Positions 1 to 7,976 of a DNA stretch of 60,035 bases are shown piece after piece; within the stretch, counting starts at the first letter, position 1; the number at the start of each line of letters is the position of its first letter. Under the pieces are notes generated by a model, which worked only from the letters and a program-made list of their open reading frames with translations, had not been told where the DNA came from and did not search any database. The DNA lies in assembly GCA_013166835.1 (NCBI GenBank), contig JABLTI010000004.1:1-60035 (forward strand), in the 5' to 3' direction. The position numbers and the translations under genes are program-made. Source of the stretch: Promethearchaeati archaeon (lineage in GTDB: Archaea > Asgardarchaeota > Heimdallarchaeia > JABLTI01).

Positions 1-50
1 AAGATAAAAATGAATTAATGTCTGCTTTAAAGAAAATTGATGAATTATGA
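1..50 (+). CDS. Possible 3' end of a gene entering from the left
   Basis: An open frame runs from the window edge to a TGA at 48-50 and ends in residues KKIDEL. It would converge on the end of rad50 with a 6-base overlap. Only about 16 codons are visible, so no family can be named. It may equally be chance open frame. Confidence 0.3.
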   Translation, partial: DKNELMSALKKIDEL

Positions 51-2921
51 GAGTTTAAATCCAGCCTCTGTCGGACTGGAATCATCTTCCTCTTCTCCAT
101 CTATTGGTTTTACAGTTGTTTCTCCAGCTTCTTTTGTTATGAAATAGGTTTTATCTGATATCCGTTCAAAATCAGGATCATGTGTTACAACAAACATTTG
201 TCTGACTAATCTGTTTCTCTCGAGTACGGTAACAAGTTCTCCTCTTCTTCGTTCATCCAAGAAAATCGTTGGTTCATCAAGTATGAGTGAATCTAATGTT
301 GAAAATTCTTTAGCAAATGCTAAACGTAAAGCCAAAGCTATGATTATAGTTTCTCCGCCACTTAAAACAGTGATATCTTCCAAATTTCCTAACCGTATTA
401 TGTTTAAAGAGTAATCCGCGTTTAAAATAATGCTTTGAATATCACTACCGGGTATAATGTTTTGTAAAATATCTGTTGCTGCATGATTAATTCTTTCAAT
501 AAAGTTAGGTAATAATCTATTAGGTAATTCTCTCATTAAGGCTCTAAGAATTATCGTAATTTCTCGCTTTTTGTTTTCGAGTTTGAGATTTCCATCTTTT
601 TCTTTTAGTTCAGATTCCTTTATTAAGAGATTGTTTTTTTGCTCAATTAATGGTGGAATAACTTCCTCACTTAAACTTGTAATCAAAGACTCTTTAGCTG
701 AAATATCGTTTCCTAAATTCTCTCTCTGGTATTTTATATCTTCCCAATCCTTGAAATTCTCTGTTGATTCGATTTCAGAAATCTTAACTGTATTTACTTC
801 GATTTTTCTCTTATTCTCTTCCAAATCTTGAAGATTCTCCACTAATTGTCTAATTAAGTCTTGAATTCCTATTTGTTGAGTATGTTCTTCGGTGTATTTA
901 CTAATTTTTTCTTGTATTTTATCCAGAGATTTTGTATCGAATTGAGTTTTTAATTCGTTTATCTCAGTTTCTGTTGTCTCAACTTCCTTAATATCTTCCT
1001 TGAGTTTTTGCTTATTTCTTAGTAATTTTGGAATCTGTTTCTTGATTAAAGAAATTTCATGAATTAATATTTCACATTCCTCAATTTTTGCTTCTAATTC
1101 ATCATATTCTTCCTGAGAATATTTTACCTTCAATTTGTCTATTTTTGATTTTAATTTTTGATAATCCTTATCAACAGACTCTTTCTCTTTTTCTAAATCC
1201 AACAAGTCATCATGAGTTGGCTCAATTTTAACATATAATTGATGGTTTTTGCTTAAGTTTCTCTCTTTCTTTTTTTGTTCTTCAATTGTTGAAGCGAATT
1301 TCTTTATCTCTTGTACGATTTCTTTCTTTTCCTCTTGGAATTTCCCTTTTTCCTCATTCAATGATTCACATAATTTTTCTAGTGTTTTGTCCGATAATTT
1401 CTGTTTACATGTTGGGCATGTTTCTTCGCCATCTAATTCTTTCAAATGTTGAAGATCACTTTGTGTTCGTCTTATTCCCTCGTCTAGAACAGATTTTCGA
1501 TTCATAGATTCTGAGTGATTACTCTCAATTTTGCTGATTTCAGATGCAAGACTAGCTAAATCTTCTTCAAAATTAACTTTGGAATATTCTTCTATTATCT
1601 CAGTCCAATTATCGCCTGCTTCTTTCGATAGGATCAATCTTTTCTTGACTATTCTGTTATTGTATTTACTACTTGCATCCTCAAGTGATTTCAGCTCAAC
1701 TTCTTGTGTTGTCACATCAGTCTTTATCTTATCTAATTTCTTATGTTGTTTTTCGAAAACATCCAAATTTTCTTTTTTCTGAGTTAAAATTTCAGGTAAT
1801 AATTCATTCCATGTTTCTATATTATTTTGCAGTTCTGGTAGTTTAGCTAAATATTCTTTTACGTCTGTTTCTAGAACTTCTTTCTTCTCTGAAATTGTGC
1901 TTCTTTGATAATGCAGATTTTCTTCCGTACTCCGAATTTTTTCAAACACAACTTTAATGTTACTCTCACTTTCTCTATGTTTTTCCAATAATTCGTTTAA
2001 TTGCTCAAGTCTCTTTTCCACTTTCTTCTGATGTTTTTGCATAACTGACATAGTGCATTTTTCTATTTCCTCGTTAATCTTTGATTCAAAAGTTTTGAAC
2101 AATTCCGAGATCTTTATTTCTAAATCTTCTAAAGCTTCTTCGAGTTCCCTTCTCCCACCAATAAGTCCTGTGTGTTGTTCAACAAGTTTCTCTAATTGCT
2201 TATATTGTTGATTAACTTTTTTGTATAATTTTTTTGATCCAACTAGTTGTTTCTTTTCAATTTCTAATTGTTCTTTTTTCTCATCGATTCTTTGTTCTAT
2301 TTTTGGAAGTTCTTCTAAATCCTTCTTCAAAATTACAATATGACTATTGAGACTCTTTATTTCTTGGTCAACCAGTTTCTGAACCTTTGCTAAATTGCTC
2401 CACGCTTTCTCATATCGATCAATCTGAAATAATTTGTCGAATAATTTTTTACGTTCCATATCTTTTGCTGTTACGATTTTTCCTATTTCTCCTTGAGAAG
2501 CATATACTGCACTAATAAAAGTTGTAGAATCAATATCTAATATTTCTTCCATTTTAGCTTTTACTGCGTTTTTTCCTTCAGCAATTGTTTCCTCTTGAGT
2601 TTCATTTACTAGTACTTGTGATTGTGTTGCGCGAGTTAGATCTTTTCTCACTAATTCATCTACAATTCGATAATTCGTACCATCCACATCGAATCTAATA
2701 GTGATTTTGCCTTGTTGCTCCCCATATCTTATCATATCTACAAGATTTCTTCCCGGAACAGTATCACCAAAGAGTGAAAGATAGATACTCTCGAGTATAG
2801 TACTCTTTCCCGCACCGTTCTCGCCAATTAAAACGTTATTTCCCTGTGAAAAAACGACTTTTTCGTATTTGTAAGTCTTAATGTTTTCAAGTTCAATGTC
2901 GGAAATCTCGAACGTTTTCAA
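45..2921 (-). CDS. rad50: DNA double-strand break repair ATPase Rad50
   Basis: Rad50 is an SMC-like ATPase that works with Mre11 in sensing and processing DNA breaks. The N-terminus carries Walker A (GENGAGKST). Long coiled coils flank a central zinc hook CPTC near residue 500, and the C-terminus has the ABC signature LSGGE followed by Walker B (LILDEPT). About 957 residues, close to the usual 850-1000. The open frame reaches 2951, but I prefer the TTG at 2921. It gives the family-typical start MKTFEISDIELENIKTY and follows a strong GAGGAGGGG ribosome binding site. That places it one base after the mre11 stop, so the two are probably translationally coupled. It is the third gene of the herA-mre11-rad50 operon. 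Confidence 0.95.
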   Translation of the reverse strand: MKTFEISDIELENIKTYKYEKVVFSQGNNVLIGENGAGKSTILESIYLSLFGDTVPGRNLVDMIRYGEQQGKITIRFDVDGTNYRIVDELVRKDLTRATQSQVLVNETQEETIAEGKNAVKAKMEEILDIDSTTFISAVYASQGEIGKIVTAKDMERKKLFDKLFQIDRYEKAWSNLAKVQKLVDQEIKSLNSHIVILKKDLEELPKIEQRIDEKKEQLEIEKKQLVGSKKLYKKVNQQYKQLEKLVEQHTGLIGGRRELEEALEDLEIKISELFKTFESKINEEIEKCTMSVMQKHQKKVEKRLEQLNELLEKHRESESNIKVVFEKIRSTEENLHYQRSTISEKKEVLETDVKEYLAKLPELQNNIETWNELLPEILTQKKENLDVFEKQHKKLDKIKTDVTTQEVELKSLEDASSKYNNRIVKKRLILSKEAGDNWTEIIEEYSKVNFEEDLASLASEISKIESNHSESMNRKSVLDEGIRRTQSDLQHLKELDGEETCPTCKQKLSDKTLEKLCESLNEEKGKFQEEKKEIVQEIKKFASTIEEQKKKERNLSKNHQLYVKIEPTHDDLLDLEKEKESVDKDYQKLKSKIDKLKVKYSQEEYDELEAKIEECEILIHEISLIKKQIPKLLRNKQKLKEDIKEVETTETEINELKTQFDTKSLDKIQEKISKYTEEHTQQIGIQDLIRQLVENLQDLEENKRKIEVNTVKISEIESTENFKDWEDIKYQRENLGNDISAKESLITSLSEEVIPPLIEQKNNLLIKESELKEKDGNLKLENKKREITIILRALMRELPNRLLPNFIERINHAATDILQNIIPGSDIQSIILNADYSLNIIRLGNLEDITVLSGGETIIIALALRLAFAKEFSTLDSLILDEPTIFLDERRRGELVTVLERNRLVRQMFVVTHDPDFERISDKTYFITKEAGETTVKPIDGEEEDDSSPTEAGFKLS

Positions 2922-2922
2922 T

Positions 2923-4305
2923 TTACTTCCCCTCCTCAAAGTATGTTGCAAGATTAGACTGCGTTGAATTTTTTGGTTCTAGTTTCTCGCGTCTTTCAGA
3001 TGTTTCTTTTTTCTTGGTCTTCTTTGGTTTTTCACTAGGATTTTTTTTATAACTCTTTAATTCAGCATCCGATAAATTACTTGAGACTTCTGTTATTAAC
3101 CCATAAATTGATTTAATTTCCTCTTTTTCTTCTGAAGATATAGTTTTTTGTCCAAGAATTTTTACGGTTTCATTTGCTAAATCTAACCATTTGTTTATGG
3201 CAGCACTTTTGTATCCTTGAGATTTCAACAAATCTACAATTGCCTCATCAGATGTCAGACCAGCTTTTGCTTCTCCTAGCACAATATTCGATATTTCTTG
3301 ATTCGTTATTATGTGCAATGCTTCGGATTCCAAGATTGCTGGTAGCTTTGTGAAATTAACTAAGCTTTGTTTTCCAAAGGGTAGTTCTCCGATAAAATCA
3401 AATTTTACTATAGCTCCCTCTTGCTCATGTTTTTTTACAAATGAATTGGCTTTTTCGATAAGATCTTTTAGGGGGAGATCTTCCTGAATTTTAAATTTGA
3501 ACCGACCTTTTGGTCTTACCTCAAACTCCTTTCTTTTTACTTTCGAACTCCAAGTATTTTGCTCTTGATTTAGAGTTGCTTTTACACTATAACAACCTGA
3601 TTTCCTAAAGAACCCATCTTCATCTGGTTTTCCCCAATCATTCAAACTCGTATGCTCAGTTGAACCAGGGCAATAAATATTGCTTTCTTTTTCTTCCCAG
3701 ACTTTGTGATAGTGTCCTAATGCTATATAATTGAACCCTAGACTCGAGAGTTGGTAACCTGAAATATCGAAAATTGAATCACTTACTTGTCCTTGTAAGT
3801 ATCCATGAAGGGCTAAAATATTAAATTTGGATGTATCTAAGGGATTATTTCTCATTACTTCTTCAATTACATCCCCTGTTGTCTTTCCATACTCGCCTAT
3901 TCCTGTAAAATTGATATGATCATTAATCGCAATTGTTTCATCTTGGACGTAATGCAAATACTCTAAATCCTCAAGTAATTTGAGGATTGTTCCCCCAAAT
4001 CGTTGGGCTTGTGCTTTTGAAGCATCATGATTTCCTCGAATAACGTAGAACGGTATATTTGCTTGTTTGAATTTCTCGAAAATCTGTATTGCTATTCGAA
4101 CTGCTCCTGGTGTTGGTTTGAATTGATGAAAGAGATCGCCACAATGAATTACGAAATCCGGTTTTTCTTTTATCATTAACTTTGTGCATTCATTTGCAGC
4201 TTTGAAGAAATCATACCATCTTTCTTTTTTCTGGTATTGAAAATAATCTAGATGCCAATCTGCTGTATGGCAATATTTGTATTCAATACTCTTTTTTTCA
4301 CTAAT
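2923..4305 (-). CDS. mre11: DNA double-strand break repair nuclease Mre11
   Basis: Mre11 is the Mn-dependent nuclease partner of Rad50. The phosphoesterase motifs are visible: HTADWHLD, HCGDLFH, RGNHD, ALHGY and GHYHK, followed by a capping domain and a charged, lysine-rich tail. The first ATG in frame is at 4176, but it would remove motif I (DWH), a metal ligand. The frame continues upstream to a TGA at 4311-4309, and in that stretch there is no ATG, GTG or TTG. An ATT at 4305 sits five bases after AGGTGAT, ideal ribosome-binding spacing, so I place the start there. The alternative is one extra A in the run at 4305-4309: removing it would give ATG at 4312 and MKISEKKSIEY. Either way the protein is about 460 residues. 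It lies between herA and rad50. Confidence 0.9.
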   Translation of the reverse strand: MSEKKSIEYKYCHTADWHLDYFQYQKKERWYDFFKAANECTKLMIKEKPDFVIHCGDLFHQFKPTPGAVRIAIQIFEKFKQANIPFYVIRGNHDASKAQAQRFGGTILKLLEDLEYLHYVQDETIAINDHINFTGIGEYGKTTGDVIEEVMRNNPLDTSKFNILALHGYLQGQVSDSIFDISGYQLSSLGFNYIALGHYHKVWEEKESNIYCPGSTEHTSLNDWGKPDEDGFFRKSGCYSVKATLNQEQNTWSSKVKRKEFEVRPKGRFKFKIQEDLPLKDLIEKANSFVKKHEQEGAIVKFDFIGELPFGKQSLVNFTKLPAILESEALHIITNQEISNIVLGEAKAGLTSDEAIVDLLKSQGYKSAAINKWLDLANETVKILGQKTISSEEKEEIKSIYGLITEVSSNLSDAELKSYKKNPSEKPKKTKKKETSERREKLEPKNSTQSNLATYFEEGK

Positions 4306-4366
4306 TTTTCATCACCTGCATTATTATTAGTGGAATTTTTTGTACACGCAAGATAATATTTTAATG

Positions 4367-6016
4367 TTAATCTAAATCGAAGTCATCTTCATATTTCTGT
4401 GGCTTTCTGGAGGAACTCTTTTGTCTCTCCAATGCTTTTTTCCATGATTCAGTTATTTCTACGCCTTTTCCTCCAAGTTTTCCATCAAATAACGCGATTT
4501 TTACTAAAGCAGGTATTGGTAAACTTGGACCGACAATAACTGCTTCACCAACATTTAATGCCGGTAAATCGTTTAATAAGTCCTCACTTAGACTTTCACT
4601 CGAGCGTAAAATCTGTTGTTGATCATATGGATTTACTATTTTTAATATAATTTGGGTATTACATTGTGATAAAACATCACTATCTAATCTTCCTGGACGC
4701 TGTGATACTAGTCCTAATCCCACACCAAATTTCCTTCCTTCTGCTGCAATTTGTTTAAGAATACCAGAAGATCGGCCTGAACCTGGAATGAAATTATGTG
4801 CTTCCTCTACAACCATTAGTACGGCACAAGGTAACTTATGTATTGTAGGTTCATTTCTTACTTGAGCTTTACCTGCATTGAAGATTTTTCTAGCAATTAA
4901 ATCTACAATTGTTTGTTGGGTTTTTGTTCCTAACCCTGTAAGAGTAATAATGCTAATTTGATTTGGTTTTGTAAGAGAAGGCCCACTTGGATTATAAACC
5001 GGTAATTCTGAACTTTTTGTTAATACATCTCTTGCAGGAGCAAGGTCTATTCGTGAAAACAACCCATATTTGGAATTCTCGAGACGATTTCCTTCCTTCT
5101 TTGTAGTATCCTCCGCTTTTAAGGCAGAAATAATTTCATCGATTTTACTTTTCAGATCAGTTAAATCCCAATCTTTTTGAGAATGCTGTAACTCCCAATA
5201 AGCTCTACTAAATAATTCTCGTTGAATAATGGCATTTTCTGGAATTTCCAGAAGGGACATTAATTCTCCATGATGAAAATTTCTCAATTTAAAAGCAATT
5301 CTTTGCCTTCCAGTAGTTTGTTTAGCAGAAAAAATGACCACATTTCCATGTATGTTTTTGTTTTTTGCGAATGGAACATAATCCTCGTGAGGATCAATAA
5401 TAACAACGGATCCTTGGAGTTTGTTGATTATTCTCGAGACAATTATAGCCACACTATAGGATTTACCTGCACCTGTAATTGCTAAAACTGCAAAATGTTT
5501 TGAGACGAGCTCATCTATATTGAGCTTTACTTTTACTCCTTCATGCGATCGTAAATCTCCTACTGTAATGTGTCCTTTACTGAAGATTTTTGATAAGATG
5601 TCTGAAGGTGCTCTGTAAACTTTAGCTCCTGGATAAGGAGGAAATCTTGGGGAGATTATTCTATCCTTTTCTTCATCTAAATAACCCAAAATTCTTGCTT
5701 CAGCTCCTAATCGCTCACCGTCTTCAATATGACCCAGTAATTTTAATCGCTCAATAGACTCTGGAGATTTGATTAGGCTCTCAATGAGATTTTCATTTGA
5801 TAATGCAATTCTGGAGATCATTGCAATAACTGGTTTCGGAACCAAATTACTTGGATAATCAACAACAACTAACTCACCTAATTCCAAAGGATGAGTTCGA
5901 GCCATTTTAGGATCAACTATAAGTGCAACTTCTGAGGGAGTTGAAATACCAATGATTGTGGCTACAGCTTTGTCGTTTTTTCGTGAACTTGCGATTTTAG
6001 ACACAGTAATGAACAC
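4367..6016 (-). CDS. herA: Bipolar DNA helicase HerA
   Basis: HerA is a hexameric FtsK/VirB4-like ATPase that, with nuclease NurA, cooperates with Mre11-Rad50 in DNA end resection. Seen here: an N-terminal HAS-barrel (about residues 1-100), Walker A ITGAGKS near residue 180, Walker B VLMVVEEAH near 398-407, and downstream GxGxxSQRPGRLD-type motifs. 549 residues is normal for the family. It is the first gene of the operon with mre11 and rad50 and starts 61 bases before the proposed mre11 start. NurA, the usual fourth member, is not in the window; it may lie beyond the left edge or elsewhere. Confidence 0.93.
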   Translation of the reverse strand: MFITVSKIASSRKNDKAVATIIGISTPSEVALIVDPKMARTHPLELGELVVVDYPSNLVPKPVIAMISRIALSNENLIESLIKSPESIERLKLLGHIEDGERLGAEARILGYLDEEKDRIISPRFPPYPGAKVYRAPSDILSKIFSKGHITVGDLRSHEGVKVKLNIDELVSKHFAVLAITGAGKSYSVAIIVSRIINKLQGSVVIIDPHEDYVPFAKNKNIHGNVVIFSAKQTTGRQRIAFKLRNFHHGELMSLLEIPENAIIQRELFSRAYWELQHSQKDWDLTDLKSKIDEIISALKAEDTTKKEGNRLENSKYGLFSRIDLAPARDVLTKSSELPVYNPSGPSLTKPNQISIITLTGLGTKTQQTIVDLIARKIFNAGKAQVRNEPTIHKLPCAVLMVVEEAHNFIPGSGRSSGILKQIAAEGRKFGVGLGLVSQRPGRLDSDVLSQCNTQIILKIVNPYDQQQILRSSESLSEDLLNDLPALNVGEAVIVGPSLPIPALVKIALFDGKLGGKGVEITESWKKALERQKSSSRKPQKYEDDFDLD

Positions 6017-6100
6017 TCTCTACGTTTCTAATTTCTGGGAGTAAAATGTTAACTAATAATCTTTCGTATTACCTTTGCTTCTTCACTATTTAAATGAAGG

Positions 6101-6385
6101 TCAAAGATACATATATCCTGCCAGAATACCTCCACCGGATAATAACGAAATCCCTATTAAAACAATTCCTTTGACAACCGTTTTCTTTCCTCCACGATCA
6201 TCCCACCCAGTTGCCCACTGTATTGCCCCAACTATTGCTAAGATAACCCCCATTGCAAAACAGATTGCTATTAGAAATGCAATTGCATTTGTGAGAATTG
6301 TTTGTATGTTATCGGGAATTCCCTTGATATTTTCAATTATATCCAAATTCACGTGAAGAATTGGTTGAAGACGCCCTGAATACAT
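6101..6385 (-). CDS. Small two-helix membrane protein, VirB2/TrbC-like
   Basis: 94 residues with an amphipathic N-terminus, a first membrane helix at about 32-54, a short polar loop GWDDRGGKKT, and a second helix at about 70-92. This size and layout resemble VirB2/TrbC pilins and the small pilin-like proteins of crenarchaeal DNA-import (Ced/Ted) systems. The loop with charged and glycine residues between two helices is the main clue. No signal peptidase site is obvious. It lies just upstream of herA in the same orientation with an 84-base gap. It could also be an unrelated small membrane protein. Confidence 0.55.
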   Translation of the reverse strand: MYSGRLQPILHVNLDIIENIKGIPDNIQTILTNAIAFLIAICFAMGVILAIVGAIQWATGWDDRGGKKTVVKGIVLIGISLLSGGGILAGYMYL

Positions 6386-6417
6386 TATAAATCAAGAAAA
6401 TGTAATCATTTGGGAAT

Positions 6418-6445
6418 AAAAACCCCTTAAATTATAGTGGGGTTT
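6418..6445 (-). terminator. Hairpin terminator after the GT-C gene
   Basis: The plus strand reads AAACCCC, a 12-base loop, then GGGGTTT. On the minus strand the stem is followed by TTTTTAT. It overlaps the stop codon of the glycosyltransferase gene and fits an intrinsic-type terminator for minus-strand transcription. Confidence 0.6.
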
Positions 6446-7571
6446 ACAATCCTACTTTTACAAAAGCTCCAATTAATGCTAGCATTACTGTCGAGAAAAC
6501 TATGATAAAGCTCGTAAGCGATCCAAGTTGCCAATGGCGCATTTTGGATTTTGATGTAACAACTACATAGAAGACATAAATCCATACAGTGTATTGCACG
6601 AGAAATACCCAGTAAAGTGAATTGAAAGCAATGAAAGTGAAGAGCATGCACTTGTAAATGTCTGTTTTCTTAACAAATGAAAGAATGATAATTGTTATCC
6701 ATACAACTACAATTGCTCCCGTTAAACAATATCTAATAATTGAATCTGCTCTGGCTGAAGAGAAGGGTAGGGAGAGGAGGGCAAAAATTGGACCCATATC
6801 ATGATCTCGAGTAACATGTACTCCAAGAACACCTTGGATATAGGTTATAGGATCATGCAGGAAGGGGGCACTAAATAATAGGAGGAGACCAACAATTATG
6901 CTTATTCTAGAGAAAATCTTTCTAAAATTCCTCTCCCGGAGGTTCTTACGGAAAAAGAAAGGTACGAGGATAAGTGCTATCGGTTTAGTTAAAACTGCTA
7001 AAGAAATGAAGATTGATTCTGGAATAAAATTATCACTCTCATAAAAAATACAAGCCAAAAGAATAAAGACAAACATCAAGGAATCAAATTTCCCATGCAT
7101 TGAGCTCGTCATCAAAACTATTGGAGTCACAAACCAAATCGCAATGGGAATTTTTAATCGCCAAGTATCCTTTACTTTGGGTTTTAAGATGGTATAGAGA
7201 AGAATTACTACTTGTATATCAAAAAGAAGGATTAATCCTTTAGTTAATGGAAAGAATGCTCCTTCAGGAAAGATCAGTAAGACAAGAGAACAAATGTACA
7301 TCCAGAGTGGAAAGTAAGCGTAAAAATGCTTAACGCCTTCTATCTGAAAGCTCTCGAGAGTTGTTTCATAAGGATTTTGACCATTCAAAAGCATCTCTGC
7401 AGCTTGTTTCCAAACAAGCATATCTGATGATGAGAAGTCCCAAAGAAAAATTCGAACAATAATACCAGCAAGAATAATTCCTCCAAAAACAACCCAGGAG
7501 GTATTTTTAGGAGTAAAAAATGCTTTTAATTTTGGAAATTTTGAATCTGTGATTATTCTATCTTCGTACAA
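6444..7571 (-). CDS. GT-C fold membrane glycosyltransferase (GT87/DUF2029-like)
   Basis: 375 residues with roughly ten hydrophobic segments. After the first membrane helix comes SSDMLVWKQAAEMLLNGQNP, then YAYFPLW. This D..WK.AA..LL.G.NPY pattern is typical of polyprenyl-phosphate-dependent GT-C mannosyltransferases (GT87/DUF2029). Such enzymes transfer sugars from lipid carriers on the outer face of the membrane, for glycolipids or protein glycans. The substrate cannot be read from sequence. It ends in a hairpin terminator and stands alone as a unit. The assignment to the superfamily is fairly firm; the specific family is less so. Confidence 0.65.
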   Translation of the reverse strand: MYEDRIITDSKFPKLKAFFTPKNTSWVVFGGIILAGIIVRIFLWDFSSSDMLVWKQAAEMLLNGQNPYETTLESFQIEGVKHFYAYFPLWMYICSLVLLIFPEGAFFPLTKGLILLFDIQVVILLYTILKPKVKDTWRLKIPIAIWFVTPIVLMTSSMHGKFDSLMFVFILLACIFYESDNFIPESIFISLAVLTKPIALILVPFFFRKNLRERNFRKIFSRISIIVGLLLLFSAPFLHDPITYIQGVLGVHVTRDHDMGPIFALLSLPFSSARADSIIRYCLTGAIVVVWITIIILSFVKKTDIYKCMLFTFIAFNSLYWVFLVQYTVWIYVFYVVVTSKSKMRHWQLGSLTSFIIVFSTVMLALIGAFVKVGL

Positions 7572-7752
7572 TTTTCCTAACCCAATCTAAAGTTTGGAAA
7601 TTATTATATATACCCCTACAAAAAGACGAAAATGTTGAGGAAAATCAGAGTTTAAATAATTTGATTTGTAAAGTTAATTCGATGAGAAAAATGTCGTTTT
7701 GTGAAGAAAAACACACAAACCCGATTTTTCATGCATTTTTTTCTTTATTGTG

Positions 7753-7765
7753 CTTTAAAAATAAG
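7753..7765 (+). promoter_or_regulatory. Probable TATA element for peptide gene 1
   Basis: CTTTAAAAATAAG lies in the 240-base gap before the first peptide gene. A transcription start about 25 bases downstream would leave a leader of around 25-30 bases before the ATG at 7813. It lies outside the sequence shared by the two peptide copies, so the copies probably differ in promoter. Confidence 0.4.
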
Positions 7766-7786
7766 CAACTCCGAAATCTTCTTTTG

Positions 7787-7877
7787 AATTATTAAACGGA
7801 GACTCAAAAAACATGAAAAAAATGAATTCAAAAATCGTTGCAGTAGCATTCGTTTTACTAACACTCTTAGCTGGTGG
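7787..7877 (+). repeat. Left arm of 91-bp perfect inverted repeat
   Basis: These 91 bases are identical to the reverse complement of 9877-9967. The arm covers 26 bases of leader plus the first 65 bases of the peptide gene. Identity stops sharply at both ends: at 7786, and inside the signal-peptide coding region at 7878. Beyond that, similarity continues with many substitutions. Confidence 0.95.
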
Positions 7878-7950
7878 TTTAGCAGCTAAACAAGCAATTG
7901 CCCCAGGTACTGGTGGCGTTGGAATAGATCCTAATCCAGATCCAGTATAG
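7813..7950 (+). CDS. Small secreted pre-peptide, copy 1
   Basis: A 45-residue product with a short basic N-terminus (MKKMNSK), a hydrophobic core (IVAVAFVLLTLLAGG) and a likely cleavage region around LAAKQAIA. A tail of about 16 residues, APGTGGVGIDPNPDPV, would remain. It looks like a Sec signal peptide attached to a tiny glycine/proline/aspartate-rich mature peptide. A second copy at 9804-9941 is the same length, is identical over residues 1-32 and differs at six of the last 13. It is convergent with the regulator-like gene 7977-9704. The tail carries synonymous differences relative to copy 2, so it is a real gene. Function unknown; a secreted signal peptide is one possibility. Confidence 0.75.
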   Translation: MKKMNSKIVAVAFVLLTLLAGGLAAKQAIAPGTGGVGIDPNPDPV

Positions 7951-7975
7951 GGATATTCCCTATATTATTTTATTT
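7948..7975 (+). terminator. Terminator overlapping the stop codon of peptide gene 1
   Basis: TAGGGATATTCCCTA is a perfect stem with a three-base loop that starts at the TAG stop and is followed by a T-rich stretch. The stem is symmetric, and the 3' end of the convergent gene begins at 7977, so it could serve both directions. Confidence 0.65.
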
Positions 7976-7976
7976 T

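Noticed and set aside
1249..1782. Plus-strand open frames inside rad50
   Set aside because: They are antisense to coiled-coil coding sequence and have no ribosome binding sites or recognisable family.
2923..4176. Mre11 starting at ATG 4176
   Set aside because: It would remove the first metal-binding motif (DWH), which is encoded just upstream in the same frame.
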